A DNA stretch of 31,350 nt from Anaerolineae bacterium (GTDB lineage: Bacteria; Chloroflexota; Anaerolineae; JAFGEY01): contig JAFGIE010000169.1 of the NCBI GenBank assembly GCA_016929775.1, forward strand, positions 1 through 31,350, written 5' to 3'. Below, in pieces: positions 14,743-23,635 of the stretch. The translations under genes were made by a program, and so were the position numbers. The notes under the pieces are model-generated. The model was not told where the DNA came from, ran no database searches, and saw only the letters and a program-made list of their open reading frames with translations. Within the stretch, counting starts at the first letter, position 1. Every line of letters starts with the position of its first letter.

Positions 14743-15600
14743 ATGGCAGATACCAGTATCCAGGTCAGCGCGTCCACTGTGACGGACGCAGTCGCTCAAG
14801 GCCTGGCGAGGCTAGGCCTCAGCAAGGACGAGGTAAAGGTCGAGGTCATCGACCAGGGCAGTCGGGGACTGCTGGGCCTGGGCGCACGCGATGCGGTGGT
14901 CCGTCTGACCCCCATCCCGCGCCCCCCCGTCACGCCGCCCGCCGAACCCCGCTCTGAGGTAGAGACCCCCAGGACGCGTGAGCCGATCGACCTCTCGATG
15001 GAGAACAACTGGCTCAAACAGAGACTAGGCCCCACGGAAGAGCCGCTCCTGGCGGACACCGACACGGACGAGGAGGGTGAGGAAGAAACGTTCACAGCAC
15101 CCGACGCCGGAGAGTTGGCGTGGACCGACGCCCAGGTCGCCGAGACCGCACGCCAGACGCTGACCGAACTGCTTGGCGAGATGGGGATCGCCGGGCAGGT
15201 CACCGTGCGCCCCCCAGAGACCTCGTCGGACGGCGAGCCCGCGCCGCTGACCCTCGATGTCGAGGGTGAAGAGCTGAGCGTGCTCATCGGTCGGCAGGGC
15301 GAGGTGCTCGACGCGCTGCAGTACATCACCCGTCTGATCGTCAGCCGCGAGGTAGAGCATTGGGTCAACCTCGTGGTTGACGTGCAGCACTACAAGCAGC
15401 GTCGTGCCAAGTCGCTTCGGGAGCTTGCCGGGCGCATCGCCGAACGCGTCGCGACCACCAACCAGCCCGTGGCCCTCGAGCCGATGCCGCCCAACGAGCG
15501 CCGGGCGATCCACATCGCCCTCCGCGATCACCCTTCTGTGACCACACAGAGCGTGGGCAAGGGGGACAAGCGCAAGGTAACAATCATCCCCAGGCGCTGA
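14743..15600 (+). CDS. jag: Jag/KhpB RNA-binding protein (Jag-N, KH, R3H)
   Basis: 285 aa. Jag-N domain at 3-55 (VSASTVTDAVAQGLARLGLSKDEVKVEV...RGLLGLGARDAVV), acidic linker at about 98-125, KH domain at about 132-205 with the GxxG loop in LIGRQGEVLDALQYI, and an R3H domain at about 215-285 (NERRAIHIALRDHPSV). This family binds small and messenger RNAs and affects cell elongation and division in firmicutes. Its position after yidC is conserved across bacteria. ATG at 14743 with AAAGGT upstream is chosen because the Jag-N domain begins there; the frame is open earlier without a ribosome site. Confidence 0.93.
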   Translation: MADTSIQVSASTVTDAVAQGLARLGLSKDEVKVEVIDQGSRGLLGLGARDAVVRLTPIPRPPVTPPAEPRSEVETPRTREPIDLSMENNWLKQRLGPTEEPLLADTDTDEEGEEETFTAPDAGELAWTDAQVAETARQTLTELLGEMGIAGQVTVRPPETSSDGEPAPLTLDVEGEELSVLIGRQGEVLDALQYITRLIVSREVEHWVNLVVDVQHYKQRRAKSLRELAGRIAERVATTNQPVALEPMPPNERRAIHIALRDHPSVTTQSVGKGDKRKVTIIPRR

Positions 15601-15611
15601 GCCGAGCAAAC

Positions 15612-15646
15612 CAGGGCCCGCCCGTCTCTCTGACGGGCGGGCCCTG
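15612..15646. terminator. bidirectional terminator hairpin after jag
   Basis: A perfect 15-bp GC-rich stem (15612-15626 with 15632-15646) and TCTCT loop, between two convergent genes. No clear U tract on either side, but the stem is very stable. Confidence 0.75.
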
Positions 15647-15682
15647 TCCCTGCCTGACCTTCGGCAGATCCCTGCCGCTCCT

Positions 15683-17137
15683 TCACTCGTAGGGCAGCAC
15701 CTGCGTCCCGTCCAACAGGTAGACGGCACGACCAGGATACTCGGCGATCAGCTCGTCGTTATGGGGTGTGCAGTCGCTGGCGTACACGACATCGCCATCC
15801 AGGCCCGGGTCGTTCATCGCAAAGGCCACGACATAGTCGTACCATCCCCCCCGATCGCGCACGATCACCAGGGCGTTGTGCAGGTCTGCGTCCTCGAGCG
15901 CCTCGCGCGGCTGGGCCGTGATCCCATACAGACCCCGGTAGGCATTTACCTGCCGGGGCATGTAGATGCCGAGATTGACCAGGGCGAGCACCACCACGAC
16001 TGCCACGACCGCCCCCAAGCGCCTGTGTGCCCGCGCCCAGCGTCCCGTACGCACCACGCCACGAGCCGACAACACGAACAGAACCCCCGAGATCTCGTAC
16101 GCATACCGTGGGCCGAACACGCTGCCGCTCGTCCAGTACAGCGTGTAGCCCAAGATCAACGAGAGCGCCGTCCACGCCAGGAACACGTTGCGCCGCAACC
16201 GGGGCTGAAACAGGAACCCGAGCACGACAAAGGCGAGGCTCAGCGCAGGCCATCCGTGCAGGTGGGTCCCCAGGTGCCCGATCGCGGCGATGGAGCCGCT
16301 CAGCCCGAGCCACACCGTGTTGCCTTCCGGAAGGGGCCCGGTGCCAGGCCCGAAACCGAGCCGGTCATAGGGCCAGAACAGCACATAGGGCGAGAGCAGC
16401 GGATCGCCGGTCCACACTGCGTTGGTAACCGGCACCAGGAGCGCCAGCGGGGCGAACCCCAGTGCGAGGAACCACGCCACACGCCACCTGTGCTCGCGTG
16501 CCACCATCCAAACGCTCCACAACGCTGCCGGCAGCGCCGCGGCGAGCGCCGTGAAGGGCCGGATCGCGAACGCTGCGCCCAGCAATGCGCCGGCGCCGAG
16601 TGCCCACACATCCGACCGTTCCTGCGTCGTATACGCTCGCCAGTAGGCCCACACAAAGGTGGTCACCAGCACCCCGCACCACGTGTGCGACATGAGCGAG
16701 CCCGCAAGGATCAGCACAAAGGGCGAATTCGCCGCGAGCAGCGCGGCGATCCCACCCGTCAGGGGGTCGTGCAGCGCCCGCCCCAGTCGAAAGACGATCG
16801 CCGCCGTCAGTGCGGCGCCCGCGGCGTTGACCCACCACGCCTGTCCCATCCACACGCCCAGTGCCAGCAAGGCGGGCCATCCCGGCGCGTACTTGCCGAA
16901 CCGCCGCCCCTCGTAGTCGAGGATGAACGGCGCAAAGAAACAGCTCGAACGAGTGGGCGACTCACCGTACAGCTCGCCCGACGCGAACACCTGGGCCTGG
17001 TACAGATACGCAACCTCGTCCTCGAGATGCGGCACGCGCTCTAGCACGCGTACGGCGACCCAGCATGCCGCCCCGTAGGCGCATAGGCAGCAGGCCACAG
17101 CCAGCCAGTGGTACACGGTCCATGCACGCCTGCTCAC
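15683..17137 (-). CDS. GT39/ArnT-like polyprenyl-phosphate glycosyltransferase
   Basis: 484 aa polytopic membrane protein with about ten to twelve hydrophobic segments. The extracytoplasmic loop after the first helix has the acidic pair of this fold in VPHLEDEVAYLYQAQVF, followed by FGKYAPGWPALLALG. Such enzymes transfer a sugar from a polyprenyl-phosphate donor to lipid, protein or glycan outside the cell. Substrates cannot be told from sequence. The GTG at 17135-17137 is preferred: it has GAGGG in front and overlaps the cyclase stop by 4 bp, indicating coupled translation. An earlier in-frame start at 17176 would extend into the cyclase gene. The last roughly 75 residues form a soluble extracytoplasmic tail. 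Confidence 0.78.
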   Translation of the reverse strand: MSRRAWTVYHWLAVACCLCAYGAACWVAVRVLERVPHLEDEVAYLYQAQVFASGELYGESPTRSSCFFAPFILDYEGRRFGKYAPGWPALLALGVWMGQAWWVNAAGAALTAAIVFRLGRALHDPLTGGIAALLAANSPFVLILAGSLMSHTWCGVLVTTFVWAYWRAYTTQERSDVWALGAGALLGAAFAIRPFTALAAALPAALWSVWMVAREHRWRVAWFLALGFAPLALLVPVTNAVWTGDPLLSPYVLFWPYDRLGFGPGTGPLPEGNTVWLGLSGSIAAIGHLGTHLHGWPALSLAFVVLGFLFQPRLRRNVFLAWTALSLILGYTLYWTSGSVFGPRYAYEISGVLFVLSARGVVRTGRWARAHRRLGAVVAVVVVLALVNLGIYMPRQVNAYRGLYGITAQPREALEDADLHNALVIVRDRGGWYDYVVAFAMNDPGLDGDVVYASDCTPHNDELIAEYPGRAVYLLDGTQVLPYE

Positions 17138-20100
17138 GTGCCCTCGCTCGCGCACGGACGCGCCGCACGCTGGCACACAGCCTGGATCTGGGGCCGGTCG
17201 AGGAACTGACCCGCCAGGGACCCCGGCAGGGCGTCCGCCAGCTGTGCCACGAGCGAGCGCGCTTCCTCGCGGTAGCGCTCGGCCCGCCCGGGCTGTGACA
17301 GGCCATCCAGCGAGGCTGCGAGCAGCGTGGTCGCCTGCAGCGCCTCGTAAGGGCAGCCCAACCGGTAGCTCGCATCCAGCGCCTGCATGGCCTCGTACTG
17401 CGCGCGGCGTGACGATCCCCGTGCCAGGTAGACGCGCCCCAATCCCAGCCGAGCGGCGACCACTGCCCGGTCCAGGCCCGCATGCCGCGCCCTGGCGCGG
17501 GCCTCGGCGTAGAGCTGGTAGCCGGTCGGCAGGTCGGCGGATGCCTCGGCGACCTGCCCAAGGCCAAGTTGTGCCATCACCACGACCTCGACAGCACCGC
17601 TCGTCCGGCCGATCGACAGCGACTGGTCCAGCCGCTTACGCGCCTCGACCGGGTCGCCGTTTGACAGGCTCGTCTGGCCCGCCACCCAGAGCACGGACGC
17701 ACGCAGGCCCCACCACTGGCTGTCCGCCAGCAGCTGCATCGCCCGCTCTGCATGCCGCGCCGCCTCCGCGTGGGCGCCGATCCGGTCGAGAAAGAGCGCG
17801 ACCGTGCGCTCCGCCCACGCGGCTGCCAGGGGCGCTCGCAGTTCTTCGCTCGCCTGCAGCCCCGCACGTGCGAGGGCGAGCCCCTCGCCCCATTGCCCGC
17901 TGTGCAGGAGCACTTCTGCGCGCCGCAGCTGTGCCGCCACCGCGAGCTCCGCTGCACCCGCGCGCCGGCCGAGGCGCTCTGCGCGGAGCAGGGCGTCCTC
18001 TGCCTCGCGGTATGTGCCCTTTGTGGCGGCGACGGCGCCCTGGATCAACCGGCAGCGCGACATCGTCTCGTCGCTTGGCCTTTCGTCCTGGCGTCCGACC
18101 ACCTGGCTCACGGCATCCAGCGCACGCGCATACGCCCCCTGCAGGCGTTGCACTTCGGCCTGCGCGAGGGCAAGCCAGTCGCACGCGTCGCGATCTCCGA
18201 GCAGCAAGCACACCTGCGAACCGCGCTGCGCCAGCGCGAACGCATCGAGATACCGGGCCTGGGCGATCGCTACCTCAGCCTGCAGAGCCAGAGCCGCCCC
18301 AAGCGAGCGCGCGTCGCCCAGGCGGCACGCCAGTCCCTCCGCCCGCTGCGCGTCGATCAGCGCGCGCTGTGCATCGAGCGAGGCCAGGTAGGCCCTGCTT
18401 CGCTGCAGGAGCAGGCGCAACAGGAGGCCATCGCGGCACCGCCGAGGACACGTCTCGCTCCCCGCGAGCAGGACCTCGGCCCTGCGGTAACGTGCCGCCG
18501 CCTCGTCCCCCCTGCCCTGCTGCGCCGCGAGGTCGGCTGCCAGCATCTCGTACAGCCCCACCTTATGCGGCACCCGCCCGTCGAGCGCGTGATCGATCAA
18601 CGTGTCATAGTGTGGCGCCAGGTCGTCCGCGCACGTCCGCTCCAAGCCCTTCAGCACGCCGCGATGGAACCGCTCGCGATCGGCGAGCAGCGTGTTGGCA
18701 TAGATCACACGTCGCACTGTCCTGTGTCGAAACCGGTAGCGCACCTCTTCGGCTCGCTCGTCGCGTGCCAGGACGTGTGCGTCCACCAAGGCATCGAGAT
18801 GCCGGTCCAGCTCTCCACACGGGGTGGACAACAGCTCTGCCGCGCACAGGACCGAGACAGGGAACGGATCCGGCAGGACCGCCGCTAGACGCGCCACGCT
18901 CTTGGCCCCCTCGTCCAGGGGATCGATCTGGGCCAACACGGCATCGGCAACGCTCGACGGGATCTGAGCGCCTCGCGCCAAGACCTCTGCCGCCTCCAGC
19001 CCGCTAGCTGCGACCTCCTGCGCGAGGGCCTGCACTGTCTCGTGGATGCAGAACGGATCTCCTCCCACCTCTGCAACGATCTGGCTCGCGAGGCCCAGGG
19101 ACAGGCTGACCTCGGCAAGCGCCTCCCTGGCGGCGCGCAAGCTGCCCTCGACGGTGAGCTCCTCCCTCGGGCGCCGATCATCCGGGACAGGACAGCTCGC
19201 CCCGGATCCAATGCCCGAACCGCCGTCGTCGCGAGGTCCGCCCAACGCATAGACCGTCACCAGATCCGACTTGCCCCGGATCTTGGGCCTGCCGACGCTC
19301 TCGAGCTGGTATCGATCCCCGACGCACTGGGCGACCCGCTCGGCGATCAGGACCTCGCCCCACGCCGCCCGGTCCGACAGGCGAGACGCCAGGTTGACGG
19401 CATCGCCCACGACCGTGTAGGTTCGTCGGTCGGGAGCACCCACTGCGCCGGCGTAGACCTGCCCGCTGCTCACGCCGGTGCGTTGCCGCAGCCCTCTCTC
19501 TCCCCTTCCAGCCGTCGCCGCTAGCCGTCCTGCGATCTCGTGCATCTCCCACGCACATGCGGCGGCGCGCAGCTCGTTGTCCTGGTGTGCGGCGGGCGCG
19601 CCAAAAAGCACGACAAAGCGTCCTCCGTCCTCTGTGGCGTCGATCTCGTTCAGTCTTCCGCCGTGCCGCTTGGCGCAGCTGCGCATCGCGTCCAGGTAGA
19701 CGTGCAGCGTACCGGCGCCAACGGCTCTATCGCCCCACACCAGCCCGCCAAACCGGCAAAAAGCCACCGTCACCCGCCGGTGCTCGCCCGTCAATCCCCC
19801 TTCCTCCTGCCGCAACCGCTCCACCAACTGCGCGGGCAGGAAAGGGGTCAGCACGCGCAGCGCCGACCACACACGACGCGGAGCCAGAGCCGCGAGGTCC
19901 AACGCGCGCGTGGCAGGCAGCGTTGGGACATCACAGGCGCCGGCGATCAGGCGGCACGTCTCGCGCGCCTCGCCGATCTCGAGCGAACCGGGGAGCCGGT
20001 TCAGCAGGGCTGCATCGACCAGCGTCTCACCCGGCTCCGCGCGCTGTTCGGCGGCGATGGCGCGAGCCAACGGCAGGCCCGCGAGCAGAGGCTGCACCTC

Positions 20101-20604
20101 GCGCTCGGGATCGCCGATCGCGGTGTGAAGCACTTCACCCTCGCTCATCCCACTCTTGATCCGAACCGTGAAGGGGCCCGCCGTGGTCTCGACCTCGGCA
20201 AACTGGCGCATCGTGCGCTGCATGTGTAGGGCGCACCGCAGCGCTGAGCCAAGATGTGCCTCGCCCCGATCGGGCACGGCGGCAAAGAGCGCAATCAACG
20301 AGTCGCCTGCGAACTTGGCGACCTCTCCCCCGTACGCGGCGACGAGGCTCGTCATCGGCGTGAAGAACCGTTCCAGCAGCCCGGACAACTCCTCGATGCC
20401 AGTCGGTCCCGACCTTGACAGCGCCTCCGCGATGGGCGTGAACCCCGAGATGTCCACGACGAGGACTGCGCAGTAGACGCGTTCCTGGTGCCCGACCACG
20501 GGACACGTGGGGCTTGCCAGGGCGCGGCGTGCCCAGTAAGGGGGAACGTAGGGGATCAGCCGCGCGAGCAGGTCCCGTTCCGCCCCTTCATCCGGTTCCG
20601 CCAT
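17134..20604 (-). CDS. tandem class III nucleotide cyclase with TPR region, ATPase core missing
   Basis: 1156 aa. Two cyclase homology domains as in soluble adenylyl cyclase. The first (about 44-230) supplies the metal-binding aspartates D51 (VVDISGFT) and D101 (KFAGDSLIALF). The second (about 275-456) lacks the first aspartate (AFCRFGGL) but supplies D401, N404 and R408 (VVGDAVNLASRL). The pair could therefore form one complete site making cAMP (or cGMP). Next, at about 512-640, come the final part and winged helix of the STAND/AAA module (VGGDPFCIHETVQALAQ, IPSSVADAVLAQIDPLDEGAKSVARLAAVL), then a long TPR region to the end. The P-loop and Walker B that normally precede GDPF are absent, replaced by about 55 low-complexity residues. 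It follows lipM by 89 nt; the ribosome site is weak. Confidence 0.85.
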   Translation of the reverse strand: MAEPDEGAERDLLARLIPYVPPYWARRALASPTCPVVGHQERVYCAVLVVDISGFTPIAEALSRSGPTGIEELSGLLERFFTPMTSLVAAYGGEVAKFAGDSLIALFAAVPDRGEAHLGSALRCALHMQRTMRQFAEVETTAGPFTVRIKSGMSEGEVLHTAIGDPEREVQPLLAGLPLARAIAAEQRAEPGETLVDAALLNRLPGSLEIGEARETCRLIAGACDVPTLPATRALDLAALAPRRVWSALRVLTPFLPAQLVERLRQEEGGLTGEHRRVTVAFCRFGGLVWGDRAVGAGTLHVYLDAMRSCAKRHGGRLNEIDATEDGGRFVVLFGAPAAHQDNELRAAACAWEMHEIAGRLAATAGRGERGLRQRTGVSSGQVYAGAVGAPDRRTYTVVGDAVNLASRLSDRAAWGEVLIAERVAQCVGDRYQLESVGRPKIRGKSDLVTVYALGGPRDDGGSGIGSGASCPVPDDRRPREELTVEGSLRAAREALAEVSLSLGLASQIVAEVGGDPFCIHETVQALAQEVAASGLEAAEVLARGAQIPSSVADAVLAQIDPLDEGAKSVARLAAVLPDPFPVSVLCAAELLSTPCGELDRHLDALVDAHVLARDERAEEVRYRFRHRTVRRVIYANTLLADRERFHRGVLKGLERTCADDLAPHYDTLIDHALDGRVPHKVGLYEMLAADLAAQQGRGDEAAARYRRAEVLLAGSETCPRRCRDGLLLRLLLQRSRAYLASLDAQRALIDAQRAEGLACRLGDARSLGAALALQAEVAIAQARYLDAFALAQRGSQVCLLLGDRDACDWLALAQAEVQRLQGAYARALDAVSQVVGRQDERPSDETMSRCRLIQGAVAATKGTYREAEDALLRAERLGRRAGAAELAVAAQLRRAEVLLHSGQWGEGLALARAGLQASEELRAPLAAAWAERTVALFLDRIGAHAEAARHAERAMQLLADSQWWGLRASVLWVAGQTSLSNGDPVEARKRLDQSLSIGRTSGAVEVVVMAQLGLGQVAEASADLPTGYQLYAEARARARHAGLDRAVVAARLGLGRVYLARGSSRRAQYEAMQALDASYRLGCPYEALQATTLLAASLDGLSQPGRAERYREEARSLVAQLADALPGSLAGQFLDRPQIQAVCQRAARPCASEGT

Positions 20605-20693
20605 CAGCGATCACCCCGTCTCAATACCTCGTGCGCGCGGTAGAGCCTCGCAGGGGCCACGCGGCGCGTGAACTGCCGCACCTCGCCCCCTCC

Positions 20694-21530
20694 CTACCTA
20701 GCGAACGTCCACTCGTCGCTCGCATAGTGCGCCTGGAGCCTCGTCGCCGCCGCCAACTCGTGCACGGTCAAGTCGCCCGGGAGCAGATCGATGGCGAGCG
20801 CCTCCGACATGCCCGCGGCGAGTGCCCTCGTCACCTCATCCCACGTTACCTCTCGGCCCAGCGCGGCGTCGAGCGCGATCGCACGTCGCAGCAGATGCTC
20901 GCGTAGCGCCACCCGTTGCTGGACTTCGAGCGTGAGCACGTCCGCGAGACGCGCGACGTCGCCGCGCAGGGGCAGTGCGCCATGCTGAAGCACGACGCCT
21001 CGCCTCCGTACCTGGGCGCTGCCGATCAGCTTGCGCCCCTGCGCCGTGACCTCATAGTGCGAAGGGACATCAAAGCAGGCTGCCGAGACGCCGCCCGCCT
21101 CCGCGTCCTGCCTGTCCGCCTGCACGACGTCGCACCCCAGCCGCCGGAGCCCCGCGACGAGTCCGCGGCTCAGACGCCGGTACGAGCTCACGATGTCACC
21201 CACCACGCGCGGTTCATCCTGTGGCGCGGTGACGCTGTAGGTCAGCTCGTCGATGTGCAGCACCGCACGCCCTCCCGTCGGACGGCGCACCCACGTGTAT
21301 CCGCGCTCGCGGCACGCGTCCAGGTCGACCGTCTCGCGCATGGGCTGCGCATAGCCGATCGAGACACAGGGAGGCTGCCACCCGTAAAAGCGCACCGTCG
21401 GAGGGGACTCGCCCGCCGCCACGGCGCTCATGATCGCCTCGTCGATCGCCATGTTCGTCGCGCCATCGTGGGCACGCATCGACACCAACCGCCAGCGTGC
21501 GCGCGGTAAGCGCGGATCGGTTGCCGCCAT
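20694..21530 (-). CDS. LipM-like octanoyl/lipoate transferase
   Basis: 278 aa of the biotin/lipoate A/B protein ligase family (PF03099). It has the RRPTGGRAVLH loop, the lipoyl-chain lysine K167 in GRKLIGSAQ, and a cysteine C152 in ACFDVPSHYEV. That cysteine matches the catalytic residue of Bacillus LipM, which moves octanoate from acyl carrier protein to GcvH. It lacks an ATP-dependent ligase C-terminal domain, so octanoyl transfer is more likely than lipoate salvage. The start overlaps the radical SAM stop (TGATG); a GTG one codon earlier is equally possible. Coupling with the radical SAM gene suggests that this enzyme attaches octanoate and its partner inserts the sulfurs. Confidence 0.82.
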   Translation of the reverse strand: MAATDPRLPRARWRLVSMRAHDGATNMAIDEAIMSAVAAGESPPTVRFYGWQPPCVSIGYAQPMRETVDLDACRERGYTWVRRPTGGRAVLHIDELTYSVTAPQDEPRVVGDIVSSYRRLSRGLVAGLRRLGCDVVQADRQDAEAGGVSAACFDVPSHYEVTAQGRKLIGSAQVRRRGVVLQHGALPLRGDVARLADVLTLEVQQRVALREHLLRRAIALDAALGREVTWDEVTRALAAGMSEALAIDLLPGDLTVHELAAATRLQAHYASDEWTFAR

Positions 21531-22486
21531 CACGTCCCCTCTACGAGTTCCGTCTCGACCAGCGCTGCCGCCGCCTCCTCGGCAGTTAGCGGGCGCGCAT
21601 AGTTGTACATCGTCCCCCCAGGACGCTCGTTGTAGAAGGGGCGGTTACAGGAGGGGCAGCCCGCCGTGCGGAACGCCTCGCCGCTCGACAGGGCATCGAT
21701 CCACCCCACGTGGTGGATCCGGGTCAGCGTGCCGCTCGTCCCAAAGGTGAACGTCGTGAGCCGTACCCCGTGCTCCTGGATCAGCCAGCGTGCCGCCTGC
21801 ATGCGGCGATATCGGCCCAACGCCGGTGGCGGGCGATCAGCCAACGGCGTACCGCGCACGGGCGTAAAGGCAAACAGCCCGATCCTGAGGCCCAGATCGC
21901 GGACCCACACCATCCGCTCCACAAGCTCGCGCTCGCTCTCGCCGAGGCCAACGATCAGGTGCACCGACCCGATGCCCGGGAACCGGTCGGCTACTTGCTC
22001 GATCACGTCGATCATGTGGGCCCAGTGCAGCCCCTTTGTCTCTCTGAACACACGCTCGGTTGCCGCGTCCAGTCCGAGACCGAGCGCGTCCACGCCCGCC
22101 TCGATCAGTTCCTCCACCTGCTGCACGTTCGCCGGCAGGATCGCCACGCTGAGCGGCAGAAAGACGCTGCGGCGGATCCGGCGCACCAGGCGCAGCGTCT
22201 CGACATACGCCTCTTGGCCTGCCGTCACCTGGATGCAGCAGCGCTGCAACGTTCCCTGGATCTCCGCCTTCCTGAGACTCCCTACCACCTTGCCGGTCGG
22301 ATATGCGGGCCAAGTCACCCGCGAAAGCGCATCACCGCTCGCGTGCGATTCGTGCGCTTGCGCACAGAAGGCACAGTTCATCACACACCTGTCGCCTACC
22401 AACAGGTATGCGGTCGTCGGCGCGACTGCCATCGGCACCTTGACCAAGCCCAACACGCCGGCGGTACCTATCGATACACGTATCAA
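21530..22486 (-). CDS. BioB-like radical SAM enzyme, candidate lipoyl sulfur insertase (LipS-type)
   Basis: 318 aa. The [4Fe-4S]-SAM motif is CX3CX2C at C34, C38 and C41 (CVMNCAFC). A radical SAM barrel follows (GLGLDAATERVFRETKG, VHLIVGLGESERELVERM). The C-terminus has a second cysteine pair in GCPSCNRPFYNERPGG (C277, C280). It resembles biotin synthase-related proteins but not canonical LipA, which has an N-terminal CX4CX5C motif absent here. Archaeal LipS1/LipS2, which make lipoyl groups, come from the same BioB-related group, so a lipoyl role next to LipM is a reasoned inference. The start is decided by AGGAGGTGA: the TTG at 22484-22486 is ideally spaced, while the GTG at 22492 touches that site. 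Confidence 0.78.
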   Translation of the reverse strand: MIRVSIGTAGVLGLVKVPMAVAPTTAYLLVGDRCVMNCAFCAQAHESHASGDALSRVTWPAYPTGKVVGSLRKAEIQGTLQRCCIQVTAGQEAYVETLRLVRRIRRSVFLPLSVAILPANVQQVEELIEAGVDALGLGLDAATERVFRETKGLHWAHMIDVIEQVADRFPGIGSVHLIVGLGESERELVERMVWVRDLGLRIGLFAFTPVRGTPLADRPPPALGRYRRMQAARWLIQEHGVRLTTFTFGTSGTLTRIHHVGWIDALSSGEAFRTAGCPSCNRPFYNERPGGTMYNYARPLTAEEAAAALVETELVEGT

Positions 22487-22506
22487 GTTCACCTCCTCAT
22501 CGGGTC

Positions 22507-22535
22507 ATTATAGCGCCGCTTGGGGTTCGCGTCAA
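22507..22535 (-). promoter_or_regulatory. promoter of the radical SAM-lipM-cyclase-glycosyltransferase operon
   Basis: Minus strand: -35 TTGACG (22530-22535), 17 bp, -10 TATAAT (22507-22512). Start expected near 22500, so the leader is very short (about 15 nt). Confidence 0.75.
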
Positions 22536-22563
22536 TCGCCCACAAGTTGACCATAACTCGCGA

Positions 22564-22592
22564 TTGCCAAGGAACACGTTTCGTGGTAAGAT
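22564..22592 (+). promoter_or_regulatory. promoter of the second L,D-transpeptidase gene
   Basis: -35 TTGCCA (22564-22569), 17 bp, -10 TAAGAT (22587-22592), back to back with the radical SAM promoter and separated from it by 28 bp. Confidence 0.6.
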
Positions 22593-22618
22593 CGTGCCAA
22601 ACGCGCAGAGGGCGACGC

Positions 22619-23605
22619 ATGGGACCGAATCCCCCATCCCCAGACCGAGCAAACCAGATCGCTGCGCTGCTGGCGCAGGGCAAGGCGCTCGCCAGGCACG
22701 ACGAGCGCGCGCTGGCGCGCAGCCGCTTCGCGCGCGTGCTTTCCCTACAGCCCGACCACGTCGAGGCTCTGCTCTGGCTCGCTGCCCTGGCGACGGACCC
22801 ACGGCAGAGCGTGCGCTACCTCAATCGCGTCCTGCAGAACTCGCCCCGCGACCGACGCGCCATCGCCGGACTGCGCTGGGCACGCCAACGGCTCCGCGCG
22901 CTTCCCGTACAGCCCGCGCCCGAACCGCCGCGGCGTCCTCCGCTGCCCCTGCTCGACCGCTTCCTGTTAGCCGGGATCGTGATCGTCTCCCTTGCGGCGT
23001 GCATCTTGCTCAGCGTGGTCATCTGGGATGCGCCCGCCGCCGTGCGCGCGGCATACCAGCCTACGCCCACCATCGCCGCGACGCCCATAGCTACGCTCAC
23101 CCCGACCCTGACGCCAACGCCCACTCCTACCCCCACCCCGACCGCCACGCCAACGCCCACCGCTACTGCGACGGCGACCCTCCCGCCACCGACCGCAACG
23201 CCGACGGCAACCCAGGTCGTCGGTGGGGAGCCGGCGCTGACCACGTCACGCGGCGCCAAGCGGATCGAGATCGACCTCTCAGACCAGCGGCTGATGGCCT
23301 ACGAAGGCGACGAACTCTTGCTCGACGCACGGGTCTCGACCGGTGTCGCCTGGTACCCCACCCCGCTAGGCGAGTACACGATCATCCGCAAGGTGCGCCG
23401 CCAGGTCATGACCGGTCCCGGGTACCACCTTCCCAACGTCGAGTGGGTGTCCTACTTTTACAGGGGCTACGCTATCCACGGCACCTACTGGCACAACAAC
23501 TTTGGCCATCCGATGAGCCACGGCTGCGTCAACATGACCAACGACGATGCGCAATGGCTCTACGACTGGGCTCCCAAGGGCACCCCCGTCCTCGTCCGCC
23601 CGTAG
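22619..23605 (+). CDS. membrane-anchored L,D-transpeptidase (YkuD)
   Basis: 328 aa. A TPR-like helical N-terminus (about 10-95) is followed by one membrane segment (113-136). Then comes a Thr-Pro-Ala linker (148-198) with nearly perfect TPTPTP runs, and a YkuD domain (213-328). The active site is canonical: H287 in AIHGTYW and S300-H301-G302-C303 in MSHGCVNM. It probably cross-links or modifies peptidoglycan outside the membrane. The layout matches the gene at 4699-6144 minus the middle TPR block, so the two are paralogs. ATG at 22619 is taken because AGAGGG lies 7 nt upstream and just downstream of the promoter; earlier in-frame starts precede the transcription start. Confidence 0.9.
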   Translation: MGPNPPSPDRANQIAALLAQGKALARHDERALARSRFARVLSLQPDHVEALLWLAALATDPRQSVRYLNRVLQNSPRDRRAIAGLRWARQRLRALPVQPAPEPPRRPPLPLLDRFLLAGIVIVSLAACILLSVVIWDAPAAVRAAYQPTPTIAATPIATLTPTLTPTPTPTPTPTATPTPTATATATLPPPTATPTATQVVGGEPALTTSRGAKRIEIDLSDQRLMAYEGDELLLDARVSTGVAWYPTPLGEYTIIRKVRRQVMTGPGYHLPNVEWVSYFYRGYAIHGTYWHNNFGHPMSHGCVNMTNDDAQWLYDWAPKGTPVLVRP

Positions 23606-23607
23606 AC

Positions 23608-23635
23608 TTGCCCCTCTCTGCGAATATGCTACAAT
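23608..23635 (+). promoter_or_regulatory. promoter of the alkyltransferase-like gene
   Basis: -35 TTGCCC (23608-23613), 16 bp, -10 TACAAT (23630-23635), starting 2 bp after the preceding stop. It excludes the ATG at 23634 as a start codon. Confidence 0.6.

Noticed and set aside
15761..17044. 427-codon plus-strand frame
   Set aside because: Antisense to the membrane glycosyltransferase; product has no hydrophobic or domain pattern.
17244..19007. 587-codon plus-strand frame
   Set aside because: Proline/arginine/alanine-rich shadow antisense to the cyclase-TPR gene.
23100..23200. Short tandem DNA repeat
   Set aside because: It encodes the Thr-Pro linker of the second transpeptidase; codons vary, so it is protein low complexity rather than a DNA repeat element.
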